Source: Heterotrichella gracilis
Taxonomy: Eukaryota > Sar > Xanthophyceae > Tribonematales > Xanthonemataceae
Assembly: GCA_032358255.1 (NCBI GenBank)
Contig: JAULBX010026718.1
Span: 1-64,000 of the forward strand
DNA length: 64,000 bases
Direction of reading: 5' to 3'
Below the pieces are notes generated by a model. The model did not search any database. It was not told where the DNA came from and worked only from the letters and a program-made list of their open reading frames with translations. Shown here one piece after another: positions 34,829 through 47,215 of this stretch (positions are counted from its first letter, which is position 1; each line of letters begins with the position of its first letter). The position numbers and the translations under genes are program-made.

Positions 34829-37800
34829 TCATGCGCCATAATCACCACAAGACTCCAGGCCAGCAAGCCTACTCCTGAGGTTATCCATCTTCACCAGAAG
34901 GCTGGCGCTCTGCTCAGACAGTGCCGCCAGCTCCACCTGAACCTTCCTGCTCTCCTGCACGATGAAACTCCACACTCCCGTGCCCATGGGCTGCTGCTGG
35001 GCCTCTGGGGGCACCACATTGACCACCCTCCCCTGCAGCAAGGTTGCGCCCCTGAAGCCAGGCTGCCCATTGGTCCCCACAGTGCGCCCGGGGGATGTAG
35101 TAGGAGTGCTCACCACATGGCCTTGTAACTCTGTCACCTGCAAAAACCAACAGCCACAATGAGTCGGCAGCAGTGTGTGCAGCAGTGTGTGCAGCCACAA
35201 TGTGTGTGCAGCAGTGTGTCGGCAGCAGTGTGTGCAGCCACAATGAGTCGGCAGTTGGCAGCACATGCAACACAAAATAGTATGGCCAATGAAACAATCT
35301 GCAAATCCCCATTCTCCTTGCTGTACCTGATGCAACCCGGTGGCAGTGTGCTGAGGTGCCTCCATGTGTGGCAACAGCCCGGCATGCGGCTGGTCCATGC
35401 CCACTGACTGCACCTCCACACCAAGCAGAGCCATGTCCGCCATGGATGGGGGAGTGAGCCCCGGCCCCTGCCCCAGCTGTGGTACCACCTGCAGCTGTCC
35501 GTCCGCGCCAACTTGAATCCGCGCCACAGAAGCCTGGTGTACCTGGACAGGGAAAACAAAAATTGAATAAATTCATCATTTACTTTAACATATAAGTTAG
35601 TATAAAATAGAATAAAACCAAGCCTTTTATCACGGTGATAAATGACAAAGCAGCCTGTCCTGAAACAGGCGCGTTCGATAATTCATTAACAGGAATTTGC
35701 AAAGGTAAGAGCATTGACGTTGAGGATCACTGCACTACTTTCCCTATTCCTACCTGGCCAACGGACCCGCCATGCACCCTGGACATGAGTGGCACGGAGG
35801 AGACTTGTCGGCTTGCAGCCTGCTGGCCCGCTGAGATGGGAACCCAGATGGGGACCATACCATGAGCCGCAGGATTGCTCAAAGCTGGCGTGAGCAGCAG
35901 CTGGGTGCCATGGCTGCCTGTGGGTTTAGGCGGATACTTGTCTGGGCTGCGCATTTCCTTTGAAGGGCCAGCAGGCACGTGCATGTCCGCCGCTTCTCGC
36001 CACAGGCCCTGGAGCACACACTAAAATAGAAATGAAGTTGCTGGCATTTTTGCTAATACATTAGCAAAGAATTAAGACATGTCTTAATTCTTACGATGCA
36101 CATGGTGGATAGACTCCTGCTTGGAAGCTGTGCTGCACAGGGCTGCATGAGAATGCAATTTGCAATTACATAAGCAATTCACACGCCGATCCTATGCCAA
36201 AGGCTGTCAGAATGCAAGTCATGGACACCACGTTGAATCAGATCTGTCCCTGGTGCAAGCAGGGTAACCCATACAGGCCAGTCCCTTGCCCACATACCTG
36301 GTCAAGCCCCATTGACCCAGGACCAACACGCACATCCTGTGAGCCAGTCGCCACCCTCCCTGCCTGAGGCCCCCGCCCAGAGGCATGGCCATCTCCCTTG
36401 GCAGGTGCGGGTGGCTGCGCAGACAGTGCAAACAGGGTCTCGGCTGCTTCTGCCTCCAGCACATCGCTCTCATCCTCTGCAGCTTGCTCCTGCGCTGCCG
36501 CCAGGTGTCCGCGCGCCCTGCTGCCACCACGCACCCACTGCGAATCACTGCTGCGGTAGCTGGCGTAGGGGGTTGTGGGCCCAGCGGTGGATGCAGTGCG
36601 CAGCGGGGCAGGTGCCAGCCTGTAGTTTGGAAGGCTGTTGTCCCTGCCAGGGAGGGCAGATTTGCCGGGGGGCGTGCCACGCTGTGGATATCCTGTCGCA
36701 GCTCCTGGACCCTGGACAACTGGGGCACCCTGGACGGGTGTCAAGGGGTCCTTCTTCCTCCTTGCTGGAAGACTAGTAGGGTAGGCCTGCTGGTTCTTCT
36801 GTGCCACGCGCGTCTGCTGCTTGCGCCCAAAATCCCACGCATCCGATGTGTATGAGGTGGGTGACCAGGCCCTCACTACTGGTGAAGTGGGGGCACCAGG
36901 GAGTGGGGACACCAGCTTGATGGGTGGTGGGGTGGCGTTCTCAAATGGCACCCAGTCCATGGCTCCCATCACAACCGCTGCTCGGTAGGCAGGGGGCGCA
37001 GGGCAGACAACCTTGACTTGGCCAGGGCCTGCGTCCCTTGCTCCAGGGACCTCTGGTGTCATGCCCTGAGATGGCTGATGCTTGGGCTCCTGGGGTCCTG
37101 AAACAGCTGCTGCTGGCTTACTCTGAGGCCATGTACACGTGTACTGTGGCTTAGTAGCCCCAGGAATTGCGGCCGGCTGGACACTGCCTGTCAAGGGAAT
37201 TGGGTCTTCTTGGATAGGAGCTGAGGATTGCCTGTGCTGGACAGCACCCATTGTCTCCCACGCTGGCTGGGTAGCAGCCTGCTGCAGCAGCTGAGCTGAG
37301 TTTGAGAACAGCGGTGTGGCAAAGGGGGCAGAGGGTGAAACTGCACTGGATGGTGTTCCTGGTGACTGCCTGGCCGAGCCCTTGGTTGGAGAATGGAGCT
37401 CTGATTCCATTGGATTGCCTGCAGCTGGCTCTGTGAAGTGCTGGCCAGCAGCCTCAGATAACCCTGTAGCAGTCAGGAAGTGTTCTCCTGGACCGCCAAC
37501 GTGCTGCAGAGACTCTGCAACAGTGAGCCAATACATTGTCTTAAATTTTGGGGTTGTACTCATTTATTATACCTCGCAAACATGTCAACAAAAATGGCTT
37601 GCAGCTGCCCGTCAAACAACAAGTATGCTGCCATAAAACAAGTCATTCAAAGAGCATTTGGGGCAGCAAAGCAATGATGTACAATTGTAACCTTAATTCA
37701 CGTGATGGATTGCAGCAGATGGCAGTGTGCACAATTTCTGCGCCATGGCGTGCTGCACCCATGCATGGCGCAATGTGATGTGCTAGTTACAAGGAGTGCT

Positions 37801-40014
37801 CCACTGATATACAGCTGCTGCTAGCAGGCTTCAAACACGCTGCACAATGCCAAGAGCTTACCTGCCACCATTTTGGAGCGCTTGAGACTGGGTTGATATA
37901 CAGCTGGAACGCCAGCAGTGGGCTCAGCTGCATGGTCACCGTGCCCAAACTGCCTCTTCTTGGTCCGGTTGTGCCTCTCTGGCAACCTGGGGCTGTGCAG
38001 CATCTCTTCAACAGCAGGGGCCTCAGCACCATACACCATGTATGCAGGCAACCCATAAACCTCCGCATTTGGTGATTGGAAACGGGCTGGTGGGGCTCGG
38101 CTGCATGGCATAGCACAGGTGTTATAAACTGGGCGCGAGCAAAATATGATTCCCCCCTGATATCAGTGGCTCAGGATTTGGGATTTGGGCAAAATGGTAT
38201 ACACCTGTGAAAATTAAATGCCCCTTTGGGCAGGGCAATGCCTATGACACCAGTGGGGGGATAGTTATACAATCAGCACCAGTGCGCAGAGCTGACTCCA
38301 ATGGCATGTACCAATGGCGTCGAGTGAAGTGCTGCTCACATGCACAAAATGGTGTGCACAGTGTCATTGCTAGGGTGCAATCTAATGACTGCTGAAAGCG
38401 GGGCATACCTGAGTTGGCTTCTTTGTTTTCGTTGGTGCTTGTGCGCACCCCCCTTGCGCACTGCTGAATCATCGGATGGAGAGTATGAAGAATCATCCAT
38501 TGGGGTGTTATCCACATCCCTCCACTCAGGCTGCCGCTCGTTCCACCTCCCTCCAAGAGAGGGTGCCCTCTGAACCTCCGCCTTGCCCCCCTTGTCCTCA
38601 TGGTCAACCACATATCGGGTGTACTGTGCCTGCAAAGCACACCTTGCAATCAATGGGCAGTATCTATAGCACAGGATGGTGCAATTATACAGACCAGTAT
38701 TGAGAGTGGTGATCCCAATCAGTATCCATTTTAACTTGCAATATGCGCATCGTCAAGCAATCCAGTGGATGAAGTTTTTGAAAGTTGCAACACTAAGCTG
38801 CCCCAAGCTCACAGCAACCTCTGTTCTTTAAGGCTAGCCCTCCAGTACCTGTTGCGCAATGGGCAGCGCAGTCTCTTTCTTCTTCCTTGGCGGCGCAGTC
38901 TCCCCCCTAGGCGGCGCAGGCACCACCTCGTAGATCAGGTTGTGGCAGGCTCTGCAATTCTTCAGGAGCAAGAAGTCACCCACCCGGCACCCGTGATGGG
39001 CATTGAACATGTTCATCTGAGCAGGTCTGACGAGCCATGCATAGGACCCGGGTCTGACCATGTGCTCCACGGTCTTGGTCTTCCAAATGGACCGGGTGCT
39101 GCCATGCACCAGATTGATGCACTCGTTGGGATTGGAACGCAGACCCAGTTCAATCGCAGTGGTATCTGCAGGCATGGGACCATAGGCAGCACAGTAAGCC
39201 ACAGTCACGGTCAAGGCAAGGACATAATTATATGATCAGAAACACTCTCCACGGTGCATGCATTCTCTGCAGTGCGTTGCGCCCTGTGGCATGGGCCATT
39301 GGAACAGGTCCTTCAAAGGGAAGGAAATGTTCCAATAGTGACCCGGCAAACCAAACCATGTACATCAAGAGTACAGCAACCATTGTATGCATTGTGAAGC
39401 AGTGTCTATCACCTGTCATGGCTGCGAATCCTTGCTCTATGAAGGAAGGGGTGATCTGCCAGGCATACTCGCCATCATCAAATGCCTTCCACCCAGCTTT
39501 CCATTCTGATGCCCGGGCAAGCTTCTTACTTGTCCTCCCCAATGTCCGTATTTCACCAGTAGCACACAGCGCTGCTATCCCAAACTTGTGCACCTTGCAC
39601 GCCCGGGCTGGATTTGTGGTGCCAGGCTGGTAGGGCTCTTCAACCGGGACGACCATGGGGACTTCTGCAGGTTGGGTGCCTGGAGGCTGGCTTCCCGAGG
39701 CCTAAATCAAGGCGCGCCTCTTGGGTGGAGAGCCTGAACAAGTTGCACCCAATTCTAGCCATGTGGATATACTTATGTTGTCTCAAGTTCCTCTGTGCGC
39801 ATGTGTACACAGAGTGCGCCATGTACCACTGGCACAGGGTACACAGGGTGGGTGTTCAAAGTTCAAGCATGTACCTTCACAACAAAACCTACTGACCTGT
39901 TGCAGCAATTCCTGTAAATTCCAGCGCCCTCCGTATGGATGGGTCTATTGTGGTGGACAGGTCCTGTGCGCTGTGTCGCCCTAGTAGCCTGAAAGACAGT
40001 GGGATGCAGGGCAT
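34829..40014 (-). CDS. Unrecognised 1,052-residue protein with long Pro/Ala/Ser/Gln-rich region, probably nuclear
   Basis: No family recognised. Exons (minus): 40014-39897, 39679-39413, 39165-38849, 38629-38409, 38100-37862, 37514-36298, 36008-35754, 35542-35327, 35137-34829; all phases close. Residues 1-240 look globular, with LEFTGIAATG, WKAGWKAFDDGEYAWQ and SIWKTKTVEHMVRPGSYAW, then a CRACHNLIYE segment. The rest is low complexity: an acidic stretch (residues about 270-290), several basic clusters that could be nuclear signals (PPRKKKE, RTKKRQ, LPARRKKDP, LKRSK), about 400 Pro/Ala/Gly/Gln-rich residues, and a final short coiled coil ending LRSRLAGLESC. The start is uncertain: an in-frame ATG 30 bases upstream (40044) is also possible, and more 5' exons cannot be excluded. 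Such architecture fits a chromatin or transcription scaffold, which is inference only. Confidence 0.7.
35160..35256. repeat. Minisatellite in the last intron of the Pro-rich protein gene
   Basis: Imperfect tandem units of GCAGCAGTGTGTGCAG alternating with CCACAATGAGTCGGCAG or CCACAATGTGTGTGCAG. About six CAGTGTGT cores lie in 97 bases. Confidence 0.8.
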
Positions 40015-42267
40015 CAGCCTACTGCAGCATAAGCAGATTTTCATGGTACCTGCACTCTTATGCTCAGCTCTCTACCAGTAAATACTGTCCTGGCAAAACC
40101 TGTGCATGTATGCTGCCCAGGGGTTGGCATGGCCCAAGCAACATGTGGGTTTCAAACCGTTGCAGCAACCTGTGTGATCCAAGAAGGGGATACACAAAAG
40201 CTGCTTGCATCCCAGCAACTGTTCCACAACAGCATTAGCAGAGCAGTTACTGTTCGGCACATACCAACTTGGAAAGGGGATGCTGACACTATGCGGCTCC
40301 ACACACTCCTTCCAACCAACAGTGCACCCTCAAAACAAAACACCCATGTACCCGACACATGGCGATTGCTTTGTTCATTGCTTCCATGCGTCACAGACCC
40401 TCGCAAACACGGCTTTAATAGGCAATGCTCGCCTTTAACCAATCTGAAACTACAAGGTGCCTCTTGACACTATCCGTGGCATCGTAAATCTTCCCCAAAT
40501 TGCATGACGACGCCTCTCAATGGCCTTGGAACACAGGGGCTGGGATATGCGATTATCAACACGTTTTCTGCATGCCACTGAACCAGTCTTTGCTTACGTA
40601 CCGACGGTACGTATGAAGATGCCAAGGCTGTGAAGCTCAAGCTGGCGTAGTACAGTGTTGGCTTACAACCAGTCCGAGGGTGCCCACCACTGGGTAGCCA
40701 GCACCGTTCAGCAAGCGAGTAGACGCCGCCTCTCTTGAATTGTTTCAAACCACAAGCAAAACCAAGCCACATGCAGGCAGAACGGTTGCCATTGCTGCCG
40801 GCCAAACCTTGTTTTACAGAAGCTCTGCGTTGGAAAGAGAGGTTTTTGTGACCCATGGGCACCTGTGATTTCGCATTCGCCGCCCTCGTGGTATTTGCGT
40901 GTGACTGGACGCATGGTGAATAATCCAAATTATTTTTTTAGAATAAAATGCTTTTTCAACAGAAATGAATGATTTTTTAGGGATTACCGGTCGTCGTGCA
41001 TGGACCTCTTTCAAAGTCTCACTATGAAGTGACAAGTGCATGGCACAACAAGCAAACGCCCAGCCAATACCTGCTTTCACAGCGGCTTCACGATACATAT
41101 GGCACTTTCACATATGCGTGTGCACTTTCACATATGCGTATTCCCCACCGATGCCAGGTTACGCTCCCACACCCACTGCCCACTTTCCCTCGTGCAACCA
41201 TTTCTTGCACACTCGCTGTACACTGTCAGCATCTCGACAAACACTGTGACAAGGGATGCATGCTGCCATCACGAGCGTGTAACTGCATCAGTCTGAGAAC
41301 GCCACCTCAACCTGCCTTGGATGCAGAATCGCTACGGCTACCAGTGCCAAGGTTGAACTTCGGAAATATCGGTTCCATGTAAGTGAGCTCGCAAAACAGG
41401 CTGTGGTTATCATGAGGATAGACCTTGTAGTTCAAATTTCAAACTTGGCATGAATTTCAACGCCGGTTACTTGCCTGTGGAAGTACGTTTGCCAAGTGGC
41501 TACTGCATATGCATACGAGGGTTGCTTCAGCCTTGAAGGACCAGCCTTTCAAGTTGCAGTCCTCTGAGAGGCTCATGTCACCGAAGCAATGACCCACTTC
41601 TTCGCAATATGGTATCACAAGCCTCCGGGGGCCGTCTACTCCCACCCCACCTCCCCAGCCATCCCCCAGCCTCCCTTTTATACATCCACTGGAGGTGACC
41701 CCAGATCTGCAGCCATTTTTATCCCCCATGTTCACTCTACCCCCAGACTTGCCACTTCCCGCCAAACCCATGGCACTATTCTACCGTCCCCTCACTAGTG
41801 CTGCGCTGAGCAGCCGCGGCGCGTTACCCTAAGGGTTTCTGATAGGTCTTCAAAGCTGGCAGCTACCACATATGTACCTCCAAGGGACGGGTTCCTGCTT
41901 TTAAATGGTACACATGTGGTATGCCAGCTTTTAATGCTTTTCAGAGTAATTTCAACAGTTTAGGGTTTAGGGTTTAGGGTTTAGGGTAGTACATATGTGA
42001 TATCATGTGGGGCCCCCTGGGCCAGCGGGAGCTATTCATGTGGGATATCATGGCTTTGCGTTGAGGCGACCTCCAACTGTATCTGGTTCACCCAATGCCA
42101 GTATGTGATGATGCTATAAAAGTACTGCACTTACTGCCGCCCGCCCTACGCAGATATAAGCTTCTGGACTTCAAGGTTTTGGGAGGCAGCCACACCATCC
42201 TGAGCTACTCCTGACCATCAAAGTCACCTGCGGCGCAGTTTGCTACAAGTAGCAAACGCAGGACGCC
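40015..42267. other. Divergent spacer between the Pro-rich protein gene and the Tudor-like gene
   Basis: 2.25 kb. Noted: a direct repeat CACTTTCACATATGCGT twice near 41102-41140, four TTTAGGG units at 41959-41986, and repeated CATGTGGGATATCATG-like palindromic pieces near 41990-42050. No exon could be supported, although 5' UTR exons of either gene may lie here. Confidence 0.5.
41959..41986. repeat. Interstitial telomere-type repeat (TTTAGGG)4
   Basis: Four perfect TTTAGGG heptamers on the plus strand, about 280 bases upstream of the Tudor-like gene start. Confidence 0.9.
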
Positions 42268-45200
42268 ATGGCGAGGGACCTTGGTCCTGTCATCTCTGCG
42301 GAGGGAGAGGCAGCCATCGGTACAGTTGTTGATTTTGTGCATCAACAGAATGCAGACCGGCAGACACAGCAGGAGCTCGCGCTGGGCAAGGATGACTGGC
42401 GGACATCTGCCATTGTTGTTGGGTACGACCCAGAACAGCAACGACACCAGTTTTTATTGGGTAAGACATTCCCCAGTGGTTGAGCCTCAGTATCATATTG
42501 CCTCTTGATGTGGCATCTTCTGTAGCAGTCAGGCGTGACATGCGATTCACAAACACATGTGCACATGCCAAGCCGCCTGCCATCCTGTGACAGTCACAAA
42601 AGGTTTGTCACTCCCAGGAGTTTTATCCTTGTACAACTGGTGGAAGTGTGTTGCAGGCGATGGAAGCATCAAACTGCTTGGGCAAGATTATATGATGCGC
42701 GCGGATAGAGTGTCACACATGGTTATCAACAAAGCCACAGGCGGCATCCCCCTCCCAAGATGGTACACGGACGCGGTCAACCCTGATGATATTGCTGCAT
42801 GGGGGTAAGATACGGGTTGCAAGCTGCGTCATTGTGGCGCAGTTGTACCAATGTCGGTAAACACTAGCATTCATTGTCTCAAGAGTGCTGCATCAGCAAG
42901 GATTGTTGCTGGACGAGTGTTGCCACATGCTGCTGCTGGTATTCAGGCCCTGTGCCAGCAAATATCACTGATGCTGAGTCTGGGGGCTTTTGGGTGCATC
43001 ATATGGCCCAAAATACTGCCGCAAAATCATGCGAACCACAATTAAAGCCCTCTATGTGACAGATTCAGCCCGCACTGCATAATGTCAAGATCGTACAATA
43101 GATATTATTATTAATTCAGCAATTTTTTCATGCAAAAAATGTCTGGGTTTTGTCACAGTCCTTGCCAAGTCCGCTTTGCAACGGATTGCCACCTCGAATG
43201 AGGTTTCTCTTCATGGCTGCAGGCTGAGTCTGCTCTCCCGAGCAGCTGTAGGCATGCCCTGCTTGGTGTGGTCAGCGGCCTACAAGATCTGGCATGAAGG
43301 TGTCATCTCTCAGTACATTCCACAATCCACAAGCCATGCCGCCATGTACAAGGTGCGGGGACATGTCCACTTGTTGGCCAGGGCTGTGGTTTCAAGTATG
43401 GTAACGGGAATATGTCATATACCATGACGTACATAAGCAACGTGCGTAACATAGCTACACATTCAAGCTGTATCTGGCCGGGCGGACACAAGCCTTTTTT
43501 CAACCCGGGAACCACCGCTAGATTCTTGCAAAGCGGTGTTTCCTGGTCTCTTTGGCTTCGTTCAAATGACCTGCAAGTGGCGCCGTTGTTGCTATGGGTA
43601 TAAGTAACTGGTGCGCTGCCCTACAGGTCCAGTTGGGCAGCAACCCAATGAGAGAATTGCCAATCAGCATTGACGAGCATGTTGTCTACATCCGCAGCAT
43701 TGATGTGTCAGCGCTTGAGCTCCCTTCGGAACTTGCTGTGCTGCCTGCTGGAATGCTCACGGGAGCAGAAGGGAGCAGAAGGAATGACGCCGGCACATTT
43801 AGTGCAGGCGATGCTTCACCTCCTGACACAGACAACAGGAAAAGGACTAGGGGTCAGCCCACCATGGATGACGATGACACAAATGGGGACCATGGCTACA
43901 TTCAGCTTCAAGCCGCAGGCAAGAAAATGAGATGCCCAGATGAATCCAAAGATGGCAGCAGCAGGGACAGTGGCAGCTGGGATACCGAACACAGCTCACA
44001 GTATCAGCATGCTCTTGCGCAGGACAGAAACCCCACTACGTACGCAAGCTCACTGGGCAATGTGGCAGGGTCCGGCAGCATGGCGCCTGTAGCTACAACA
44101 GATGGTGATCCAATGGGGACTGGTGTCTTGGCAACTCTACGAGGCAAACACAACAGGTAGGGAGTAATAGAGAAAATCCTTTGTTTTTCTGGCAGTCTGC
44201 CACAGGGCAGTCTGGCTACATCAAGATATCATATCATGTGCGCTCTGAAATGCGCTCAGTCTGAGAGCTTCTTATGCTTACTGGTAATATGTGTGGCTGA
44301 CGGGGTGTGCAACTTCCAAGAAAGTCCAGTAAAGTGTGGACCAGCAAGCTGTGTGTGCTAGTTTATACCTGTCATCATGGAATGGTCATCCAGGAACCCT
44401 TGAATACCTCCTTCCGTTTACAAGTATAAAATATTCAAATTAAGGCTTAGACTACAACAGTTGACATGTTTAGCCTGTCAAAAGTAAATTGGACGCATGC
44501 GGGGTGAAAGATGTATCATACTTACTTACTGTTTACGCAGGTTTGCGCCTGGGCCAGATAAACCAATTGCTGTGAACATTGCTGGCCATGGCATGAGCTT
44601 GATGTATCCAGCGCCACAGCACCGGTTTCCGCTGTGGTCACCTGTTCAAGCAATCATGGAAGATTTGCGCGAGGATGCTGTGTCCATGAAATTAAGGCAA
44701 GTCTTGCAGTAGTTGTGGATGGTTCACAGAAGCCTCTTTCTATTGTATTTGTCGCATTGTGCCACCACTGCGTCATGCCACAAAATTTGAAGCAAAGGGA
44801 CAGGACAGGATGTTGCGGCAATGCTCATGGGTGCACAAATGATGTTGCATCGGCATACAGTTGTTTGAACTGTACGGACAGGTCAAGTGCTTATATGTGG
44901 CTGGTCCATAAATTGCGGCAGTCGTAAGTGTGTGTAGGAAAGCACTCTGCAAGCGTCTGTCCTGTGTGCTGTGCATGTTGCCTTGCATGTAGCTGTACAT
45001 GATTACCAGCGCAGACGTACATAGCTGGCACCATGCATGCTGCTCAGGCTTGAAGAAGTATTAAGTTCCTTCAGACATGCCAAAAGTGTGCGTTGTGTTT
45101 ATTTTGCAGTGACTAACAAGGGCCTGCACTTGTCTGCAGGATTGACCATGCCATGCAGCGCGTACATGGGCTTCAGCAGGCAATCAGCTCTGGGGAGACA

Positions 45201-45938
45201 GCGCAGGCCAGCCGCTTTGCTGACAGGGCAGGTTTGCTTACCAACCCAGAGGAGGACTTCCTCACCCCCTGCCACACCTGCATTGCACAGGTATGAATGC
45301 TCCCGCAGGGGAAACACCCATGGGAAAAACATTGCAACCAGAGTTTAAATACGACTATACCCTTGAGTTGAACCTGCAAAACCCTACTAGGTGACCATGA
45401 TCCCAGGAGGAGGGTACCTGCCATAGTCTCTACCAAGGGCCCTTGTTGCTCACCCACGTATGTATTGCCCAGGGCGTGACGCAGCTGCGTGACAAGCTGC
45501 ACAAGGAGATCAGCAGGAATGGCATGTTGGAGCGCCAGAATGCCAAGCAGTGTGCCGAGGTTTCACAGCTGACTGCAAGGGTCAAGCAACTGGAGCAGCA
45601 GCTGAGCCAGTACCGATTTGTGGTGAAAGACATGAAGCAGGTGATCCTTTGCTCCCTTGTTTATTCTCAAATGGCAATAAGGTGAAGGCGCATGCTGAGA
45701 GTCATGGGTTAGTAATACCTCAGATGCAGCATGCCATCAAAACATGCCTGCAACATCACTGTTGCTGATGAATCATGATAATGTATTCATTGAAGGTAAG
45801 CAAGCGCTTTTCATTCTGGAATGGCAGGTGCTGAGTGCGAGCGAAGCCCCCTCAAGCGCGCAGCCTGCTGAGAATGCTGCACCATCGGACCATCGGGGCA
45901 CTAGCGTGACGCCATCTGAGGAGCAGCCAACCACGTGA
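42268..45938 (+). CDS. Protein with two Tudor-like segments and C-terminal coiled coil
   Basis: Not assigned to a named family. Exons: 42268-42460, 42657-42804, 43223-43352, 43627-44156, 44541-44696, 45140-45290, 45473-45640, 45828-45938; 528 residues. Residues about 43-73 (DWRTSAIVVGYDPEQQRHQF then DGSIKLL) show the W-x-V-x-x-YD-x-H-x-DG-x-L pattern of Tudor-like modules. Residues about 120-170 (VGMPCLVW, WHEGVISQYIP, MYKVQLGSN) look like a second barrel. A Ser/Asp/Gly-rich linker with a basic cluster (RKRTRG) follows, then a coiled coil (VSQLTARVKQLEQQLSQY) and a short Ser/Thr/Pro tail. A methyl-mark reader or chromatin scaffold is the natural guess. Intron 5 needs a GC donor (separate entry); if it is not spliced, the protein ends after MKLRQVLQ. 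Confidence 0.78.
44697..45139 (+). other. GC-AG intron in the Tudor-like gene
   Basis: The exon ends AAATTAAG and the intron starts GCAAGT, a perfect GC-donor consensus. The acceptor TCTGCAG precedes GATTGACC. The join restores AGG (Arg) and continues in phase into a coiled-coil exon. Without it the frame stops six codons later. Confidence 0.65.
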
Positions 45939-47215
45939 CGCCGATGGAAGAGCACGTGAATGCAGGAGGCCACCTGGACTTTATCTGGCTGCAATCTGGA
46001 AGATTTCTGTGCTGTGATGACTGAGTCCTGGACCAGGGCTGACTTGCTTGAACCCATGCAAGACAAATGTGCACGGGCGTGGCACCAAGTCACATGGATT
46101 ATTGTGTCTGTCATCCAACATGCCTTCATGCTACAGTACTATTGAATTGACCTTCAAGGCATGTTAACAATCAAGTGATGTGAGTAACTGGTGGTGGTTT
46201 GATCCAATCTCCAATGATGGCAGTGGCAGTGTTGCTTTGCATGCTCTGACCGACCTTGGATATATCCTGTGAAGTATGGTGTATGGTACATACTATTTAC
46301 CGGGCACTGTTTCAACAACATTATGTGTGGGTTCGTCAGTGCCCTCCATAGCTTTATTTACTCGCCACAACTACCGTTTAAATATGAACCAACAACGCTG
46401 CTGCGTGAGGATCTTGGCCTGCACATGTGCAATAGACACTGGGATCCGCATTTTTGATGTACTTCTTTGAGGAATGGTGATTGTATTACGAGTTTACGAC
46501 ACACAGTGGCTTTCTGATTGTACCTCCTGGTTAGGGCATGAACTTAATGTAGAGCATGGACATCCAGGGCATGCTGTGATGGAGTGCATGGCAAGCCAAA
46601 TTTTGTGCTTTCAGGAACTGCGGTACGGGGGCACCATTGCCTTGATCCCATTCATTTGCTTTGTGATAAAATTTTGCATGTATTCATCTCCCACACAAGG
46701 GAGACAAGCTTAATAAATTGTTCAGGGACAAGAAACAGGACTCTGAAACCTGAAGAGGTTGCAGTCAACAATCGATTGCCACCCAGCAAGACAGGAACCC
46801 TTGATTAGGGTGAATTGAATCTGCTGAGGTAGCTTCCAAGGCCTCGCTTCCAATTTCAGGCACTCCGCGTTTATGCCTCAACCTCAGCATAAACTTTTGT
46901 ATTGTGCGTGATAGTCATTCCCTGCCTGTGAAGTATCGCCAACCCTAGAGCCCTAAGTTTAGAGCCTCCTTCGCACTTGCTGTGCTTGTATGATATCACG
47001 GCTAGGAACGCATTCAGTTGGTCCAGTGTAGCTAACCTTGCAGACTTGTAAACTTCTCCTTTTACCTTGTGGGGAGGCTTAGAGCCAAGGTGTACATCGT
47101 TATCAGCGTTCAAGGGCTTGCGAAACTAGTTGGGAGCTTGCGCAAGGAGACTGCGAGCAGTATTCCTTGACTGCTGTGTGGCCACACTGTAGATGGCTTC
47201 TGCCACGCCAGCAGA
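45939..47215. other. Tandem spacer upstream of the SnRK2-type kinase
   Basis: 1.28 kb holding the 3' UTR of the Tudor-like gene and the kinase promoter. No exon, RNA gene or repeat of note was found on either strand. Confidence 0.5.
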
